Position numbers and translations under genes: made by a program. Shown here one piece after another: positions 35,302 to 43,521 of a stretch of 64,000 bases of DNA (its first letter is position 1; every line of letters starts with the position of its first letter). This DNA comes from Luteibaculum sp964627445 (GTDB lineage Bacteria; Bacteroidota; Bacteroidia; Flavobacteriales_D; Luteibaculaceae). The DNA lies in assembly GCA_964627445.1 (NCBI GenBank), contig CAZVJF010000002.1, positions 124,001 through 188,000 on the forward strand, in the 5' to 3' direction. Below the pieces are notes generated by a model that made no database searches, was not told the origin of the DNA, and was given only the letters and a program-made list of their open reading frames with translations.

Positions 35302-37494
35302 ATGGTTCATAACCTTTGGCGTAGCGCTCACTTTCTGCTTGCTACAGTAGCTGCCATTTTCCTACTGCTAGCTACGCTCAGCGGTATCGTGCTCTCGCTA
35401 GAACCCTTGTTTCTCAAGTACACCAGCCACCATGTAAACCTTAAGCAGGTTTCCCTGGCCGAGGTACTGCCCAAACTCCAACAGGAATACGATGAGATCC
35501 TGACGCTAGAAGTAGACCCGCATGAGCGCGTCATGCTTTCTACGTTTAGCATGGATGAAGATCTGCCTGGAGATTTCTACATCCACCCAAAAACCGGAAA
35601 ACGCTGCGCAGAAATTGAAGAACAACATCCAGTGTTTGAGTGGACCACCAATTTTCACCGTTCGCTTTTTCTCAAAACTCCAGGGCGCATCGTTATTGGA
35701 ATCACCGCCTTTTTGTTGTTGCTTATCGCGTTCACCGGCTTTGCCCTGCTCATTAAACGCTTGGGCTGGTTGCGTTTTTTTCATCCGTTTATAAAAACCG
35801 ATGCTCCCTCTTACTACCACACCTATTTGGGACGGCTGCATGTTGTGCCCATTGTGCTCATTGCGCTGAGTGGTGTGGTTCTCTCTATGGCTCGCTTCAA
35901 TATGCTACCCGAAACAACGGTATCTTCTGAGCCCAAAGACCGGATATCAGAAAGCGAAACAATGCATGTTTCTCAAATTCCCATCTTCCAAAAAACATCA
36001 TTAGCAGAGCTCACCTCCCTAGAATTTCCTTTCTCTACCGACCCCGAGGACCCCTATATACTAACCACTTCCAAAGGGGTTTTCGAAATCAACCAATACC
36101 ACGGCACGGTGTTACGCCAAGAGCTATATCCATTTACCAAAGCCTTAGAAACATTGAGTTTTTCGATACACACCGGGGCAGGGAGTTACTGGTGGGGAAT
36201 TATTTTACTCAGTGCTTCCATCAGCATGTTGTATTTTATGTACTCGGGGGCTATCCTATCATACCAGCGCCTGGCCGGGCGCTTTAAAAATGCCATAACC
36301 CCTGAAAATGCAGAAATCGTGGTTTTGGTTGGATCCGAACACGGCAAAACCCAACGATTTGCTAATGCCTTCACCAAAGCGCTCCTTCAAAAGTCGCAAC
36401 CCACTTTTAAAACCCATCTCAACGACATGGGTTTCTACCCAAAAATGAAGCAGCTAGTGGTTTTTACGGCCACCTATGGCGATGGCGAAGCCCCAGCCAA
36501 CGCACGCTACTTTTTGCAACGCCTACCCCAGTATATCCCTGAGCAGTCCGTTGGGTTTGCGGTGGTGGGATTTGGGTCTCGCTTGTACCCTAAGTTTTGT
36601 CAGTACGCAAAGGACGTCCAACATGCCTTGACCGAGCTTCCAGAGTTTACCCCCTTGCTTGATCCTGAGTACGTAGATGCCGCAAACCACGAACAACTCA
36701 CACAATGGGTGCGCAATTGGGGTGTTAAAAACAATGTGCAGTTGAATGTGAAAGTGGTAGAAAACCAGCAAAAGCCTCAGAAAGAATTGTCGCTGGAGGT
36801 ACTGGAAAAAAACATTGCCCACGATAGAACCACCGAAACCTTTATGCTCACATTAAAGGCCCCCAACAAACCCGTTATTCAATCTGGGGATTTGCTGGGC
36901 ATAATTGCCGAACCGGCTGCCGCACCACGCCAATACTCTGTAGGAAAAGACAATAAAGGCAACCTTTTACTTGCAATACGAAGGCACGAACAAGGCCTGT
37001 GTTCAAATTTTTTATTCCGGCAAAAGGCAGGGCAGAGGATCCATGCGTTTGCACTGTCCAACCCTGCCTTTCACATACCCAGAAATGGCAAGGTAATTTG
37101 TATCGCCAACGGAACAGGAATAGGGCCGTTTTTGGGAATGTTTCAAGAGAAATCAAAAGCAACAAAAGAGTTACTTTGGGGGGTTCGCAAGAAGGCAGTT
37201 TATCAGTTGTTTTCCAGGAATATTGAAAAAGCCATTTCGCAAAAGAAACTACGCAACGCATACATTGCATATTCCAAAGAGCTAGAAGGAGAAAAGTACG
37301 TTCAGAACATTCTAGAAAAACAACCCGATTACTATGCACAGCAACTTAGCAAAGGCGCTGTTTTTATGATTTGTGGATCGCTTACCATGCGCGATGGCGT
37401 TTTAGCCGTATTGGAACGCATTGCGCAGCAACATCTACCCAAGCCGCTATCCTACTACCAAAACCGCGGTCAAATACTCACCGACTGCTACTAA
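35302..37494 (+). CDS. PepSY membrane flavoreductase (flavodoxin-FNR fusion)
   Basis: A 730 aa inner-membrane oxidoreductase. Residues ~1-330 form a PepSY-associated membrane region with about four hydrophobic segments and histidines such as FHRSLF and IHTGAGSYWWG that could bind heme. A flavodoxin-like FMN domain begins at IVVLVGSEHGKTQRFANAF (~335). A ferredoxin-reductase-like half follows, with FAD motif RQYSVGKDN and NADPH motif CIANGTGIGPFLGMF, ending in YYQNRGQILTDCY. The layout matches sulfite-reductase-like flavoproteins that pass NADPH electrons across the membrane, often linked to iron-siderophore reduction. The substrate here is not known. Confidence 0.87.
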   Translation: MVHNLWRSAHFLLATVAAIFLLLATLSGIVLSLEPLFLKYTSHHVNLKQVSLAEVLPKLQQEYDEILTLEVDPHERVMLSTFSMDEDLPGDFYIHPKTGKRCAEIEEQHPVFEWTTNFHRSLFLKTPGRIVIGITAFLLLLIAFTGFALLIKRLGWLRFFHPFIKTDAPSYYHTYLGRLHVVPIVLIALSGVVLSMARFNMLPETTVSSEPKDRISESETMHVSQIPIFQKTSLAELTSLEFPFSTDPEDPYILTTSKGVFEINQYHGTVLRQELYPFTKALETLSFSIHTGAGSYWWGIILLSASISMLYFMYSGAILSYQRLAGRFKNAITPENAEIVVLVGSEHGKTQRFANAFTKALLQKSQPTFKTHLNDMGFYPKMKQLVVFTATYGDGEAPANARYFLQRLPQYIPEQSVGFAVVGFGSRLYPKFCQYAKDVQHALTELPEFTPLLDPEYVDAANHEQLTQWVRNWGVKNNVQLNVKVVENQQKPQKELSLEVLEKNIAHDRTTETFMLTLKAPNKPVIQSGDLLGIIAEPAAAPRQYSVGKDNKGNLLLAIRRHEQGLCSNFLFRQKAGQRIHAFALSNPAFHIPRNGKVICIANGTGIGPFLGMFQEKSKATKELLWGVRKKAVYQLFSRNIEKAISQKKLRNAYIAYSKELEGEKYVQNILEKQPDYYAQQLSKGAVFMICGSLTMRDGVLAVLERIAQQHLPKPLSYYQNRGQILTDCY

Positions 37495-37549
37495 CCGTTT
37501 TTCCTTCCTCGCAAAAACTTTTCTCCCAGTTAGGAGCGGCTTTAATTAA

Positions 37550-37557
37550 TAGCTTTG
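37550..37557 (+). promoter_or_regulatory. -7 element of the DUF1028 gene
   Basis: TAGCTTTG fits TAnnTTTG. It covers the TTG at 37555 that would be the longest start, so translation most likely begins at ATG 37576, downstream of the predicted RNA start. No good -33 TTTG was found. Confidence 0.4.
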
Positions 37558-37575
37558 AACCAAAGCATGCAGCCC

Positions 37576-38556
37576 ATGAAAAATTTTGCTCTCTTTTTTA
37601 CTCTGCTGATGTCTTTGGGTCTTAAAGCCCAAGAACACATGGTGAATACCTATTCCATTGTAGCCCAAGACCCAGCTAGCGGCCAGATGGGAGGCGCGGT
37701 ACAATCCCACTACTTTTCCGTACCTGGAACCGTGTTGTATGCTGAAGCTGGTGTTGGGGTGGTCGCTACCCAGGCCCTGGTAAATCCGGTTTTTGGCCCA
37801 GAAGGCTTGCGCATGCTGGCCAGTGGTAAAACTGCCGAGGAAACCGTGCAGCAATTGGTGCTAAATGATGAAGGTGCGATGTACCGACAACTCGGTATCG
37901 TAGATGTTTCGGGTAATGTGGCCCAGCATACGGGTAAAAATGCCATTCCCAGTTACTGCATGCTCACGGGTAAAGGCTATGCGGTGCAAGCCAATATGAT
38001 GCTTAAAGATGGGGTATGCCAGGCCATGGCCAACGCCTTTGAGAAAGCGCGGAAAAGCAAACAGCCCTTCAAGCAGCAACTTATGGACGCACTGGTTGCC
38101 GCCCAAAATGCAGGTGGCGATATCCGCGGAATGCAATCGGCTGGAATGGTCATTGTAAGCGCCAAAAAAAACAGCAATCCCATGCTTGCAAAACCCTTGG
38201 AATTACAGGTAGAAGACCACCCCCAACCTCTAAAAGAATTGCAACGCCTGCTTAACATTCACAGCGCTTACGATTATATGAACCAAGGGGATGTGGCCAT
38301 GGAAAAAGGAGCGACTGAAAAAGCGTTAGCCCTTTATGGGAAAGCCCAAGACATGTATCCCGAGAATAAAGAATTTATTTATTGGAGTGCCATTAGCCTG
38401 GCCAATGTGGGCCGGGTGGATGAAGCTAAAGAAATGTTAGCTCCCGTGTTTAAAGCCGACCCCAACTGGATACAACTTACCTACAATTTACTTCCCACCG
38501 GCTTACTACAACTTAGTGAAGCCCAGGTTGATACATTGGTTGGAAAGGGTGAGTAG
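37576..38556 (+). CDS. Secreted DUF1028 protein (Ntn-hydrolase-like)
   Basis: A protein of about 326 aa starting MKNFALFFTLLMSLGLKAQ, a clean signal peptide. The DUF1028 domain begins NTYSIVAQDPASGQMGGAVQ and continues GTVLYAEAGVGVVATQA and MLASGKTAEE. This family has the alpha-beta-beta-alpha layout of N-terminal nucleophile hydrolases, but its activity is unproven. The last ~100 residues contain TPR-like helices (ALALYGKAQDMYPENKEFIY). TTG 37555 and ATG 37567 are alternative starts, but the promoter element overlies or abuts them. Confidence 0.85.
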   Translation: MKNFALFFTLLMSLGLKAQEHMVNTYSIVAQDPASGQMGGAVQSHYFSVPGTVLYAEAGVGVVATQALVNPVFGPEGLRMLASGKTAEETVQQLVLNDEGAMYRQLGIVDVSGNVAQHTGKNAIPSYCMLTGKGYAVQANMMLKDGVCQAMANAFEKARKSKQPFKQQLMDALVAAQNAGGDIRGMQSAGMVIVSAKKNSNPMLAKPLELQVEDHPQPLKELQRLLNIHSAYDYMNQGDVAMEKGATEKALALYGKAQDMYPENKEFIYWSAISLANVGRVDEAKEMLAPVFKADPNWIQLTYNLLPTGLLQLSEAQVDTLVGKGE

Positions 38557-38628
38557 ATAAAATCAATTTGCTCACACGGGCTGCTCATTGCAATCAACTC
38601 CGGTTAATGCTGTTGTTCCTTCTTACTA

Positions 38629-38674
38629 AAAGCACTGAATACGTCTCCGAAACTAATTGGCCTCCCAGTGCTTT
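38629..38674. repeat. Inverted repeat between convergent genes
   Basis: Nine-base arms AAAGCACTG and CAGTGCTTT are separated by 28 bases. It sits between the DUF1028 gene and the convergent lipoprotein gene and may be a weak bidirectional terminator; there is no T run. Confidence 0.3.
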
Positions 38675-38681
38675 GGTTATC

Positions 38682-39494
38682 CTAGCGACATTGATAAGTC
38701 CAAAAAGTTTGTGTTCCTTCTTTTTCTCGTTGCGTCACATAGCCCTGTGGATTGCTAGCTACAACAAGACCTGCTGTTTCAACATCAACGGTCTCACCTT
38801 GATGCACTAGCGTTACGCTTTCCAACTCAAAGGCAACAAAGAAATCTAAAGCCAACAGCCCCTCTAAGGCAGAAAATGTGGGCTTCATATAGCGGCTATT
38901 TTTGTACCGCATATCCAATTCCACGTAATACATCAAAGCGTCTTCATCGGGTGCGTTTGGATCTGTTTTCCCCATGATGTGATCCAACTGTCCATTTTCT
39001 TGGTAGAAGTAAGTAAGGTACCATCGGGTGCCAGAAATAAGATCCTCCACGAGCATATCTGAGACCTTATCGCCTTGGTAGTTCAACGTATATCGGTCTG
39101 CGGTGGACCTACTGAAAAAAGTGGCTCCCTTGAGTAATTCGCCATCGTAATCAAAATATGCAACGGTATCCACAGTTTCGTCAAATATGGACATGGCTCG
39201 TGTAGGCTTCGACCTGCTGTTGTATTGGAATAGCAGATGCTCCCGTAACTGCATGCTTTCGGGGCCAAAGGCAAAAAAGTCCCTTTCGTATACCTCACAG
39301 GACACCATATTTCCCAGCTCATAAGAATAAGCTACTGAGTCTGTAGTAACACTATCTTGGTTTACATGGATCTCTGAGGTCATATCACATGTAGTAAAGC
39401 TGGAGGGGCCGAATCTCCTTTCTTCTTTTTTACATCCACCCAAAATGAGTAGTGCCAGGAATAAGAAAGAAAAAGCTTTTCGAATAGTAAACAT
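38682..39494 (-). CDS. Predicted lipoprotein, 270 aa
   Basis: An exported lipoprotein of unknown function. From ATG 39494 the sequence runs MFTIRKAFSFLFLALLILGGC, with lipobox LILGGC. The longer frame begins with a TTG at 39512, but that codon lies inside the predicted promoter, so the ATG is preferred. The mature part contains repeated short strand-turn units: AYFDYDGELLKGATFFS, DMLVEDLISGTRWYLTYFYQ. This resembles the many DUF4595-like beta-rich Bacteroidota lipoproteins, but I cannot assign it. It ends YWTYQCR-type, with a final Cys. Confidence 0.75.
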   Translation of the reverse strand: MFTIRKAFSFLFLALLILGGCKKEERRFGPSSFTTCDMTSEIHVNQDSVTTDSVAYSYELGNMVSCEVYERDFFAFGPESMQLREHLLFQYNSRSKPTRAMSIFDETVDTVAYFDYDGELLKGATFFSRSTADRYTLNYQGDKVSDMLVEDLISGTRWYLTYFYQENGQLDHIMGKTDPNAPDEDALMYYVELDMRYKNSRYMKPTFSALEGLLALDFFVAFELESVTLVHQGETVDVETAGLVVASNPQGYVTQREKEGTQTFWTYQCR

Positions 39495-39509
39495 GCTATT
39501 GAATTTGAA

Positions 39510-39517
39510 CAAATCTA
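39510..39517 (-). promoter_or_regulatory. -7 element of the lipoprotein gene
   Basis: TAGATTTG on the minus strand fits TAnnTTTG. TTG occurs 22 bases upstream, slightly beyond the usual spacing. The predicted RNA start near 39503 leaves a leader of only about nine bases before ATG 39494. Confidence 0.45.
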
Positions 39518-39605
39518 TCAGAATAATTCATGGGCAGTACAATTCTGAGTTACTTCCTTAACAGCGGCTTAACCTTGCGGTAAAGTTTACGGTAGGACAC
39601 CAAGC

Positions 39606-39613
39606 TACCTTTG
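39606..39613 (+). promoter_or_regulatory. -7 element of the PhoX-like gene
   Basis: TACCTTTG fits TAnnTTTG and lies 27 bases before ATG 39641. The -33 region is poor. The position agrees with the ATG start rather than the longer frame beginning at 39611. Confidence 0.4.
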
Positions 39614-39640
39614 CCCCCTATTGCAACAATCACCGCATTT

Positions 39641-41260
39641 ATGAAAAAATTATTACCCCTTTTTGCCGCCTTACCAATTATGGCATTGGCCCAAACTCCC
39701 AACATTGGCGAGTTTACCTCTGTAGAACCGGTTTCGCAGCAGGCTACAAATCAAATCTTTGAGCTTCCTAGCACCCACACCTTCCAAAAATTATTTCAAC
39801 GTGGTTTGTTACCCGGTACGGGAGACACAGACGCAGACAACTTCGATTTTACTGGATTTATCCCCAACGAAGGAAGCAGCACTTCAGGGTGGTTATCTAT
39901 CAACCATGAAACCTCTCCGGGTGGTGTTTCATTGCTTACTCTAGACCTAGACTTAGAAGAAGGTCTTTGGAATGTAGGCGAAGTACGCACAGTAGACTTT
40001 ACCGCTATTGAAAGCACCGTACGTAACTGCTCTGGTGGTGTTACTCCTTGGGAAACGGTGGTAACCTCTGAAGAATCTATTGATGCCAATGATGCCAATG
40101 GCGATGGCTATTTTGACATCGGCTGGCAAGTAGAAATAGACCCCAGAACAGGCGCCATTAAAGACTACGATAACGATGGTACCCCAGACAAAGTTTGGAG
40201 AATGGGGAACATGAGTCACGAGAACTTTGTGGTAAACGACAACGGAACCATTGCTTACGAAGGAGCGGATATGGGAAGTACTGGCTTTGTATACCGCTAC
40301 GTACTGGACGAGCCCAACAACCTGCAGAATGGTGCGCTTTATGTTTTGAGCATTAACGCAGAGGAAATTACCGAAGCTACAAGCGCACGCTGGATTCCGA
40401 TTCCTAACGAGACACCCGAAGAGTGCAACAACGTACTTTCTGTTGCGGAAGGATTGGGAGCGACCAACTTTAACGGAGTAGAAGATGTTGAAGTTGGTCC
40501 TGACGGGTTTATCTACTTTACCGCTAAAGGAACAGACCGCGTATATCGTTTTACTGATGTGGCCGCTGAAGAAACCGAAATTCCAAGCTTTCAAATCCAC
40601 ATCGATAACGTTGCATACACCATTGAGCACGTAAACGGCAGCACCGATGTTAATTTCCAGGATCCTGACAACTTGGATTTCGATAACCAAGGCAACTTAT
40701 ACATCCTGCAAGATGGGGGTAACAACTACATTTGGGTTACCGGTCCCGAGCACACCAAAGACAACCCCGATATCCGCATTTTTGCCAATACGCCTGGTGC
40801 ATCAGAATCTACCGGTATCACGTTTACCCCCGATGGTAAATTTATGTTTATCTCTATCCAACACCCGGGTCAATTTAACCTTACTCCTGTGACTGACGCG
40901 GCAGGTAACGTAGTACAGTACTTTGAAGACATTACCGTTGTGGTGGCCAGAAAAGAGGTTCTGGGTCAGCAACAAACGACCAACATCAACGACTTCAAAT
41001 CCTTCCAAAAGCAAATTAAAGTATTGCCCAACCCGGTTGCCGGCAACACGCTTAAAATTGCGATGCCGGAGGGAATGACGGGCCTTGCAGAAGCTGTAAT
41101 TATTGACAACAACGGTCGCGTTTTGGTAAACGAGATTTTTAATGTTAGCAACAGCGAGCAAGCGCAAACTTTAGATATTGGTACCCTGGCGGCTGGTAGC
41201 TACACCGCTATCGTACGCTTTAATGATCTTAAATTTGCTGCAAACTTTATAAGAAAGTAA
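39641..41260 (+). CDS. PhoX-like (DUF839) secreted protein with T9SS sorting domain
   Basis: A secreted protein of about 539 aa starting MKKLLPLFAALPIMALAQ. The PhoX/DUF839 beta-propeller shows the diagnostic NCSGGVTPWETVVTSEE motif, whose Cys and Glu are metal-site residues in PhoX, then WQVEIDPRTG, MGNMSHENFVV and GFVYRYVL. In Pseudomonas PhoX this centre binds iron and calcium and hydrolyses phosphate esters, so an extracellular phosphatase is plausible. The final ~80 residues are a T9SS type A sorting domain (VLPNPVAGNTLKIAM, then LAAGSYTAIVRF). It ends three bases before the LRR gene's TTG start. Confidence 0.88.
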   Translation: MKKLLPLFAALPIMALAQTPNIGEFTSVEPVSQQATNQIFELPSTHTFQKLFQRGLLPGTGDTDADNFDFTGFIPNEGSSTSGWLSINHETSPGGVSLLTLDLDLEEGLWNVGEVRTVDFTAIESTVRNCSGGVTPWETVVTSEESIDANDANGDGYFDIGWQVEIDPRTGAIKDYDNDGTPDKVWRMGNMSHENFVVNDNGTIAYEGADMGSTGFVYRYVLDEPNNLQNGALYVLSINAEEITEATSARWIPIPNETPEECNNVLSVAEGLGATNFNGVEDVEVGPDGFIYFTAKGTDRVYRFTDVAAEETEIPSFQIHIDNVAYTIEHVNGSTDVNFQDPDNLDFDNQGNLYILQDGGNNYIWVTGPEHTKDNPDIRIFANTPGASESTGITFTPDGKFMFISIQHPGQFNLTPVTDAAGNVVQYFEDITVVVARKEVLGQQQTTNINDFKSFQKQIKVLPNPVAGNTLKIAMPEGMTGLAEAVIIDNNGRVLVNEIFNVSNSEQAQTLDIGTLAAGSYTAIVRFNDLKFAANFIRK

Positions 41261-41263
41261 GCT

Positions 41264-42175
41264 TTGAAATACATTATTGCATGCATACTGGGGTTGGTCT
41301 TATGGGCCAACCCTTTGTTTTCTCAGCTCATTGGTGAGAAAATTCCCCCCGTAGTTCGATTAAAGGAGGTTTCCAAAGACCCTAAAGCGGTGGTGCACCT
41401 CAACATGCGCCAGCAAGAGCTGTACACCGTACCCTTTGAACTAAAGGATTGTAGCAACCTGCAAATCCTGAATTTGATGAAGAACAAAATCGCTACCATT
41501 CCTACTTGGTTTTGCGATTTAAACACCTTGTATGAACTCAATTTACGCCAGAATAAGTTTGAGCAGCTTCCTGCCTGCATGAACCAGCTAGAAAATTTAC
41601 TGCACCTAAAAGTGGAGAAGAATATGCTGGATGCAACGGTATTTGATGCCTTGCAAGGCTTGAATAAACTGGAGCACCTGTACGCCCAGCTCAACCGTAT
41701 TGAGGCCATTCCGGCAAACTTTAATACGCTATCGGCTTTGCGCAACGCTTACTTTAGCGACAACCGCATTGAGACCATAGCTCCTAAGGCTTTTAGTGGT
41801 ATGGACAAACTGGAAATACTTAACCTTAGCGGAAACAAACTGAGCACGCTACCCAATAGCATTACCCAGCTGAAAGGCCTACAAAACCTAATACTCGCTA
41901 AAAACGAGTTGGAAACCATTCCCGTGGTGCAAAAAGGCTGGAGAAACTTAACGGTATTGGATTTGGGAAACAACGCATTGAGGACGCTACCGGATCTTGC
42001 TGAGCTACAGTCGCTAGAAATACTTATCGTTAGCTTTAACCCGATATCTGAATTGAGCCATGCGGTGAGCAATCTGCAGAACCTGAAGCAATTGTTTGCG
42101 GTAGAAACCAACATTAGCGATGCCGAAAAAGAACGCTTGCGCGAGTTGCTACCCAACTGCGTAATGCACTTTTAA
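41264..42175 (+). CDS. Secreted leucine-rich-repeat protein
   Basis: A 303 aa protein with a TTG start and signal peptide (KYIIACILGLVLWANPLFS). About nine or ten leucine-rich repeats of ~23 residues follow, of the type LQILNLMKNKIATIPTWFC, LEILNLSGNKLSTLPNSITQ and LTVLDLGNNALRTLPDL. The end is LRELLPNCVMHF. There is no sorting domain or lipobox, so it is probably periplasmic or released and binds proteins. It starts three bases after the PhoX-like stop, so the two are co-transcribed and perhaps functionally linked. Confidence 0.85.
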   Translation: MKYIIACILGLVLWANPLFSQLIGEKIPPVVRLKEVSKDPKAVVHLNMRQQELYTVPFELKDCSNLQILNLMKNKIATIPTWFCDLNTLYELNLRQNKFEQLPACMNQLENLLHLKVEKNMLDATVFDALQGLNKLEHLYAQLNRIEAIPANFNTLSALRNAYFSDNRIETIAPKAFSGMDKLEILNLSGNKLSTLPNSITQLKGLQNLILAKNELETIPVVQKGWRNLTVLDLGNNALRTLPDLAELQSLEILIVSFNPISELSHAVSNLQNLKQLFAVETNISDAEKERLRELLPNCVMHF

Positions 42176-42195
42176 CCTCGTCCCACTTTACGGAA

Positions 42196-42230
42196 AAGAA
42201 AAGCCTGCGCCCCTGCGTGGGCTTTTTTGT
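42196..42230 (+). terminator. Bidirectional intrinsic terminator
   Basis: Ten-base arms AAGCCTGCGC and GCGTGGGCTT (two G-T pairs) close a four-base loop. There is an A-rich side on the left and six T on the right. It lies between the convergent LRR and oxygenase genes. Confidence 0.8.
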
Positions 42231-42893
42231 TTATAGGGGTAGCAGCTCATCTCTTCGCATCCAACCGGTTACCGAGTAGCGCATGGAATGAGTAGGTAAA
42301 ACCTCGTGCGGAACGGCATCGCTGCGAAAAACAACCAAACGGTTGTGTGCAGGTGCTATGTCCTGGCTTCCTGTATCCGTGTATATCCGGAGAGCTCCTC
42401 CGTGGTCTTGAACCCAACCAGGGTTTAGGTAAAGGATTACCGAGAATATTCGGTCCGACTGCCCCGCAAACTGGTCCAGGTGTTTTTTATAAAATGCACC
42501 GGGTGGATAGGCGGCAAAATGCAGCTCCGTGCGCACCATACTGACACGAAAAAAGTTAGCCAAATACTCGCGGAGTGCATCTACCCCATTCCAATATTCC
42601 TCTTGTGGTGTTGCGATATGCCCGCGAGTCCACCACTGAACCGCATCTCCGCGTATCTCGGTGTTTCGGTGTTGTTCTATACCCTTACCAATCTTGGCTT
42701 TTTTAAAGTTCCCCTCTTCCCAAGCTAAGAGTGCCAACGCGCGAAGCGAATCTGCCATAGTAGCTGGCAGGGCGTGGTCTGTGATGCTAAAACCCTTGCC
42801 TAGCAAAGATTCTGCAATAACGTTAAACGAGGCTTGCAACGAATTATTCAATCTACCCCACAAAAAGAATACAAAATCGCTTTCCCGCTGCAT
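42231..42893 (-). CDS. 2OG-Fe(II) oxygenase, prolyl 4-hydroxylase type
   Basis: A 220 aa cytoplasmic dioxygenase. The jelly-roll shows the iron site HxD in YKKHLDQFAGQ, followed by FSVILYLNPGW, the distal His in DAVPHEVLP, and the 2-oxoglutarate Arg in MRYSVTGWMR. These are the hallmarks of the P4Hc family (EGLN/PHD-like bacterial proteins). Bacterial members hydroxylate proteins such as elongation factor Tu or unknown targets. The gene is monocistronic, ends in the shared terminator, and has no clear TAnnTTTG upstream. Confidence 0.87.
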   Translation of the reverse strand: MQRESDFVFFLWGRLNNSLQASFNVIAESLLGKGFSITDHALPATMADSLRALALLAWEEGNFKKAKIGKGIEQHRNTEIRGDAVQWWTRGHIATPQEEYWNGVDALREYLANFFRVSMVRTELHFAAYPPGAFYKKHLDQFAGQSDRIFSVILYLNPGWVQDHGGALRIYTDTGSQDIAPAHNRLVVFRSDAVPHEVLPTHSMRYSVTGWMRRDELLPL

Positions 42894-43014
42894 AGTGGAT
42901 TAATATTTTGATTCTTTTTTACTCGCTTGCTTTATTGCTTGTTTAGAGGCTTGTGGAGATATATTATTTCATTCTTTCACATTTTATGGGGTAAACTTTT
43001 CGGTAGAAAGCCTT

Positions 43015-43416
43015 TTGCACCCTATTTTTGCGGCCGTGTTAACAGCCATAAAAAATAACCGATGGGCTCCATGCCTTGGCATAACGCTGGCTGCTTTGTT
43101 GTTTTTTATGGGTATGCAAATAGCTCGGCCAATACCCCTTGCGGATACACCATGCGCCTCGGCCGTGTTTTCGCTTAACTCCCCTGTACCCGGAACTGCT
43201 GCCGATCCCGCAGCAACCCCACCCATGGTGCCCCAAGAAGAATTGGTAGACTTACTGGAGGAGCAAAACCCAGTAAATACCGCAGAAGAACAGTTGTCTG
43301 CAGGTCACTCCGTTGTTGTTTTTATAAGCAATGGCCAAATACGTCACCTGACCTTTGGCACTCTTGGTATATGCCAGTATCAGAACAGAATGGAGACCCC
43401 GCCTCCTAGAGCATAG
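43015..43416 (+). CDS. Possible small membrane-anchored protein
   Basis: A 133-codon frame with TTG at 43015; GTG 43036 is an alternative. One hydrophobic segment (LGITLAALLFFMGMQIA) is followed by a Pro/Ala/Glu-rich stretch and a short strand-like end (SVVVFISNGQIRHLTFGTLG). I do not recognise it. Support is the plausible single-pass topology and its place 105 bases upstream of the exporter operon on the same strand. Frames on the opposite strand here look non-coding. It may be an accessory or cargo of the exporter, which is inference only. Confidence 0.45.
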   Translation: MHPIFAAVLTAIKNNRWAPCLGITLAALLFFMGMQIARPIPLADTPCASAVFSLNSPVPGTAADPAATPPMVPQEELVDLLEEQNPVNTAEEQLSAGHSVVVFISNGQIRHLTFGTLGICQYQNRMETPPPRA

Positions 43417-43521
43417 CCTCAGCACCCCTACCCTTGTGCTATAGTATAGCACCTTAGTTTATCCTATACTTGTTATTCTTTTGAACTTTATAGCTCTTTC
43501 ACGGGCAACACTTACGCAAGC

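Noticed and set aside
43039..43452. Minus-strand frames opposite the possible small membrane protein
   Set aside because: Three short overlapping frames rich in Ser, Gly and His without motifs; the plus-strand frame has a better membrane topology and operon context.
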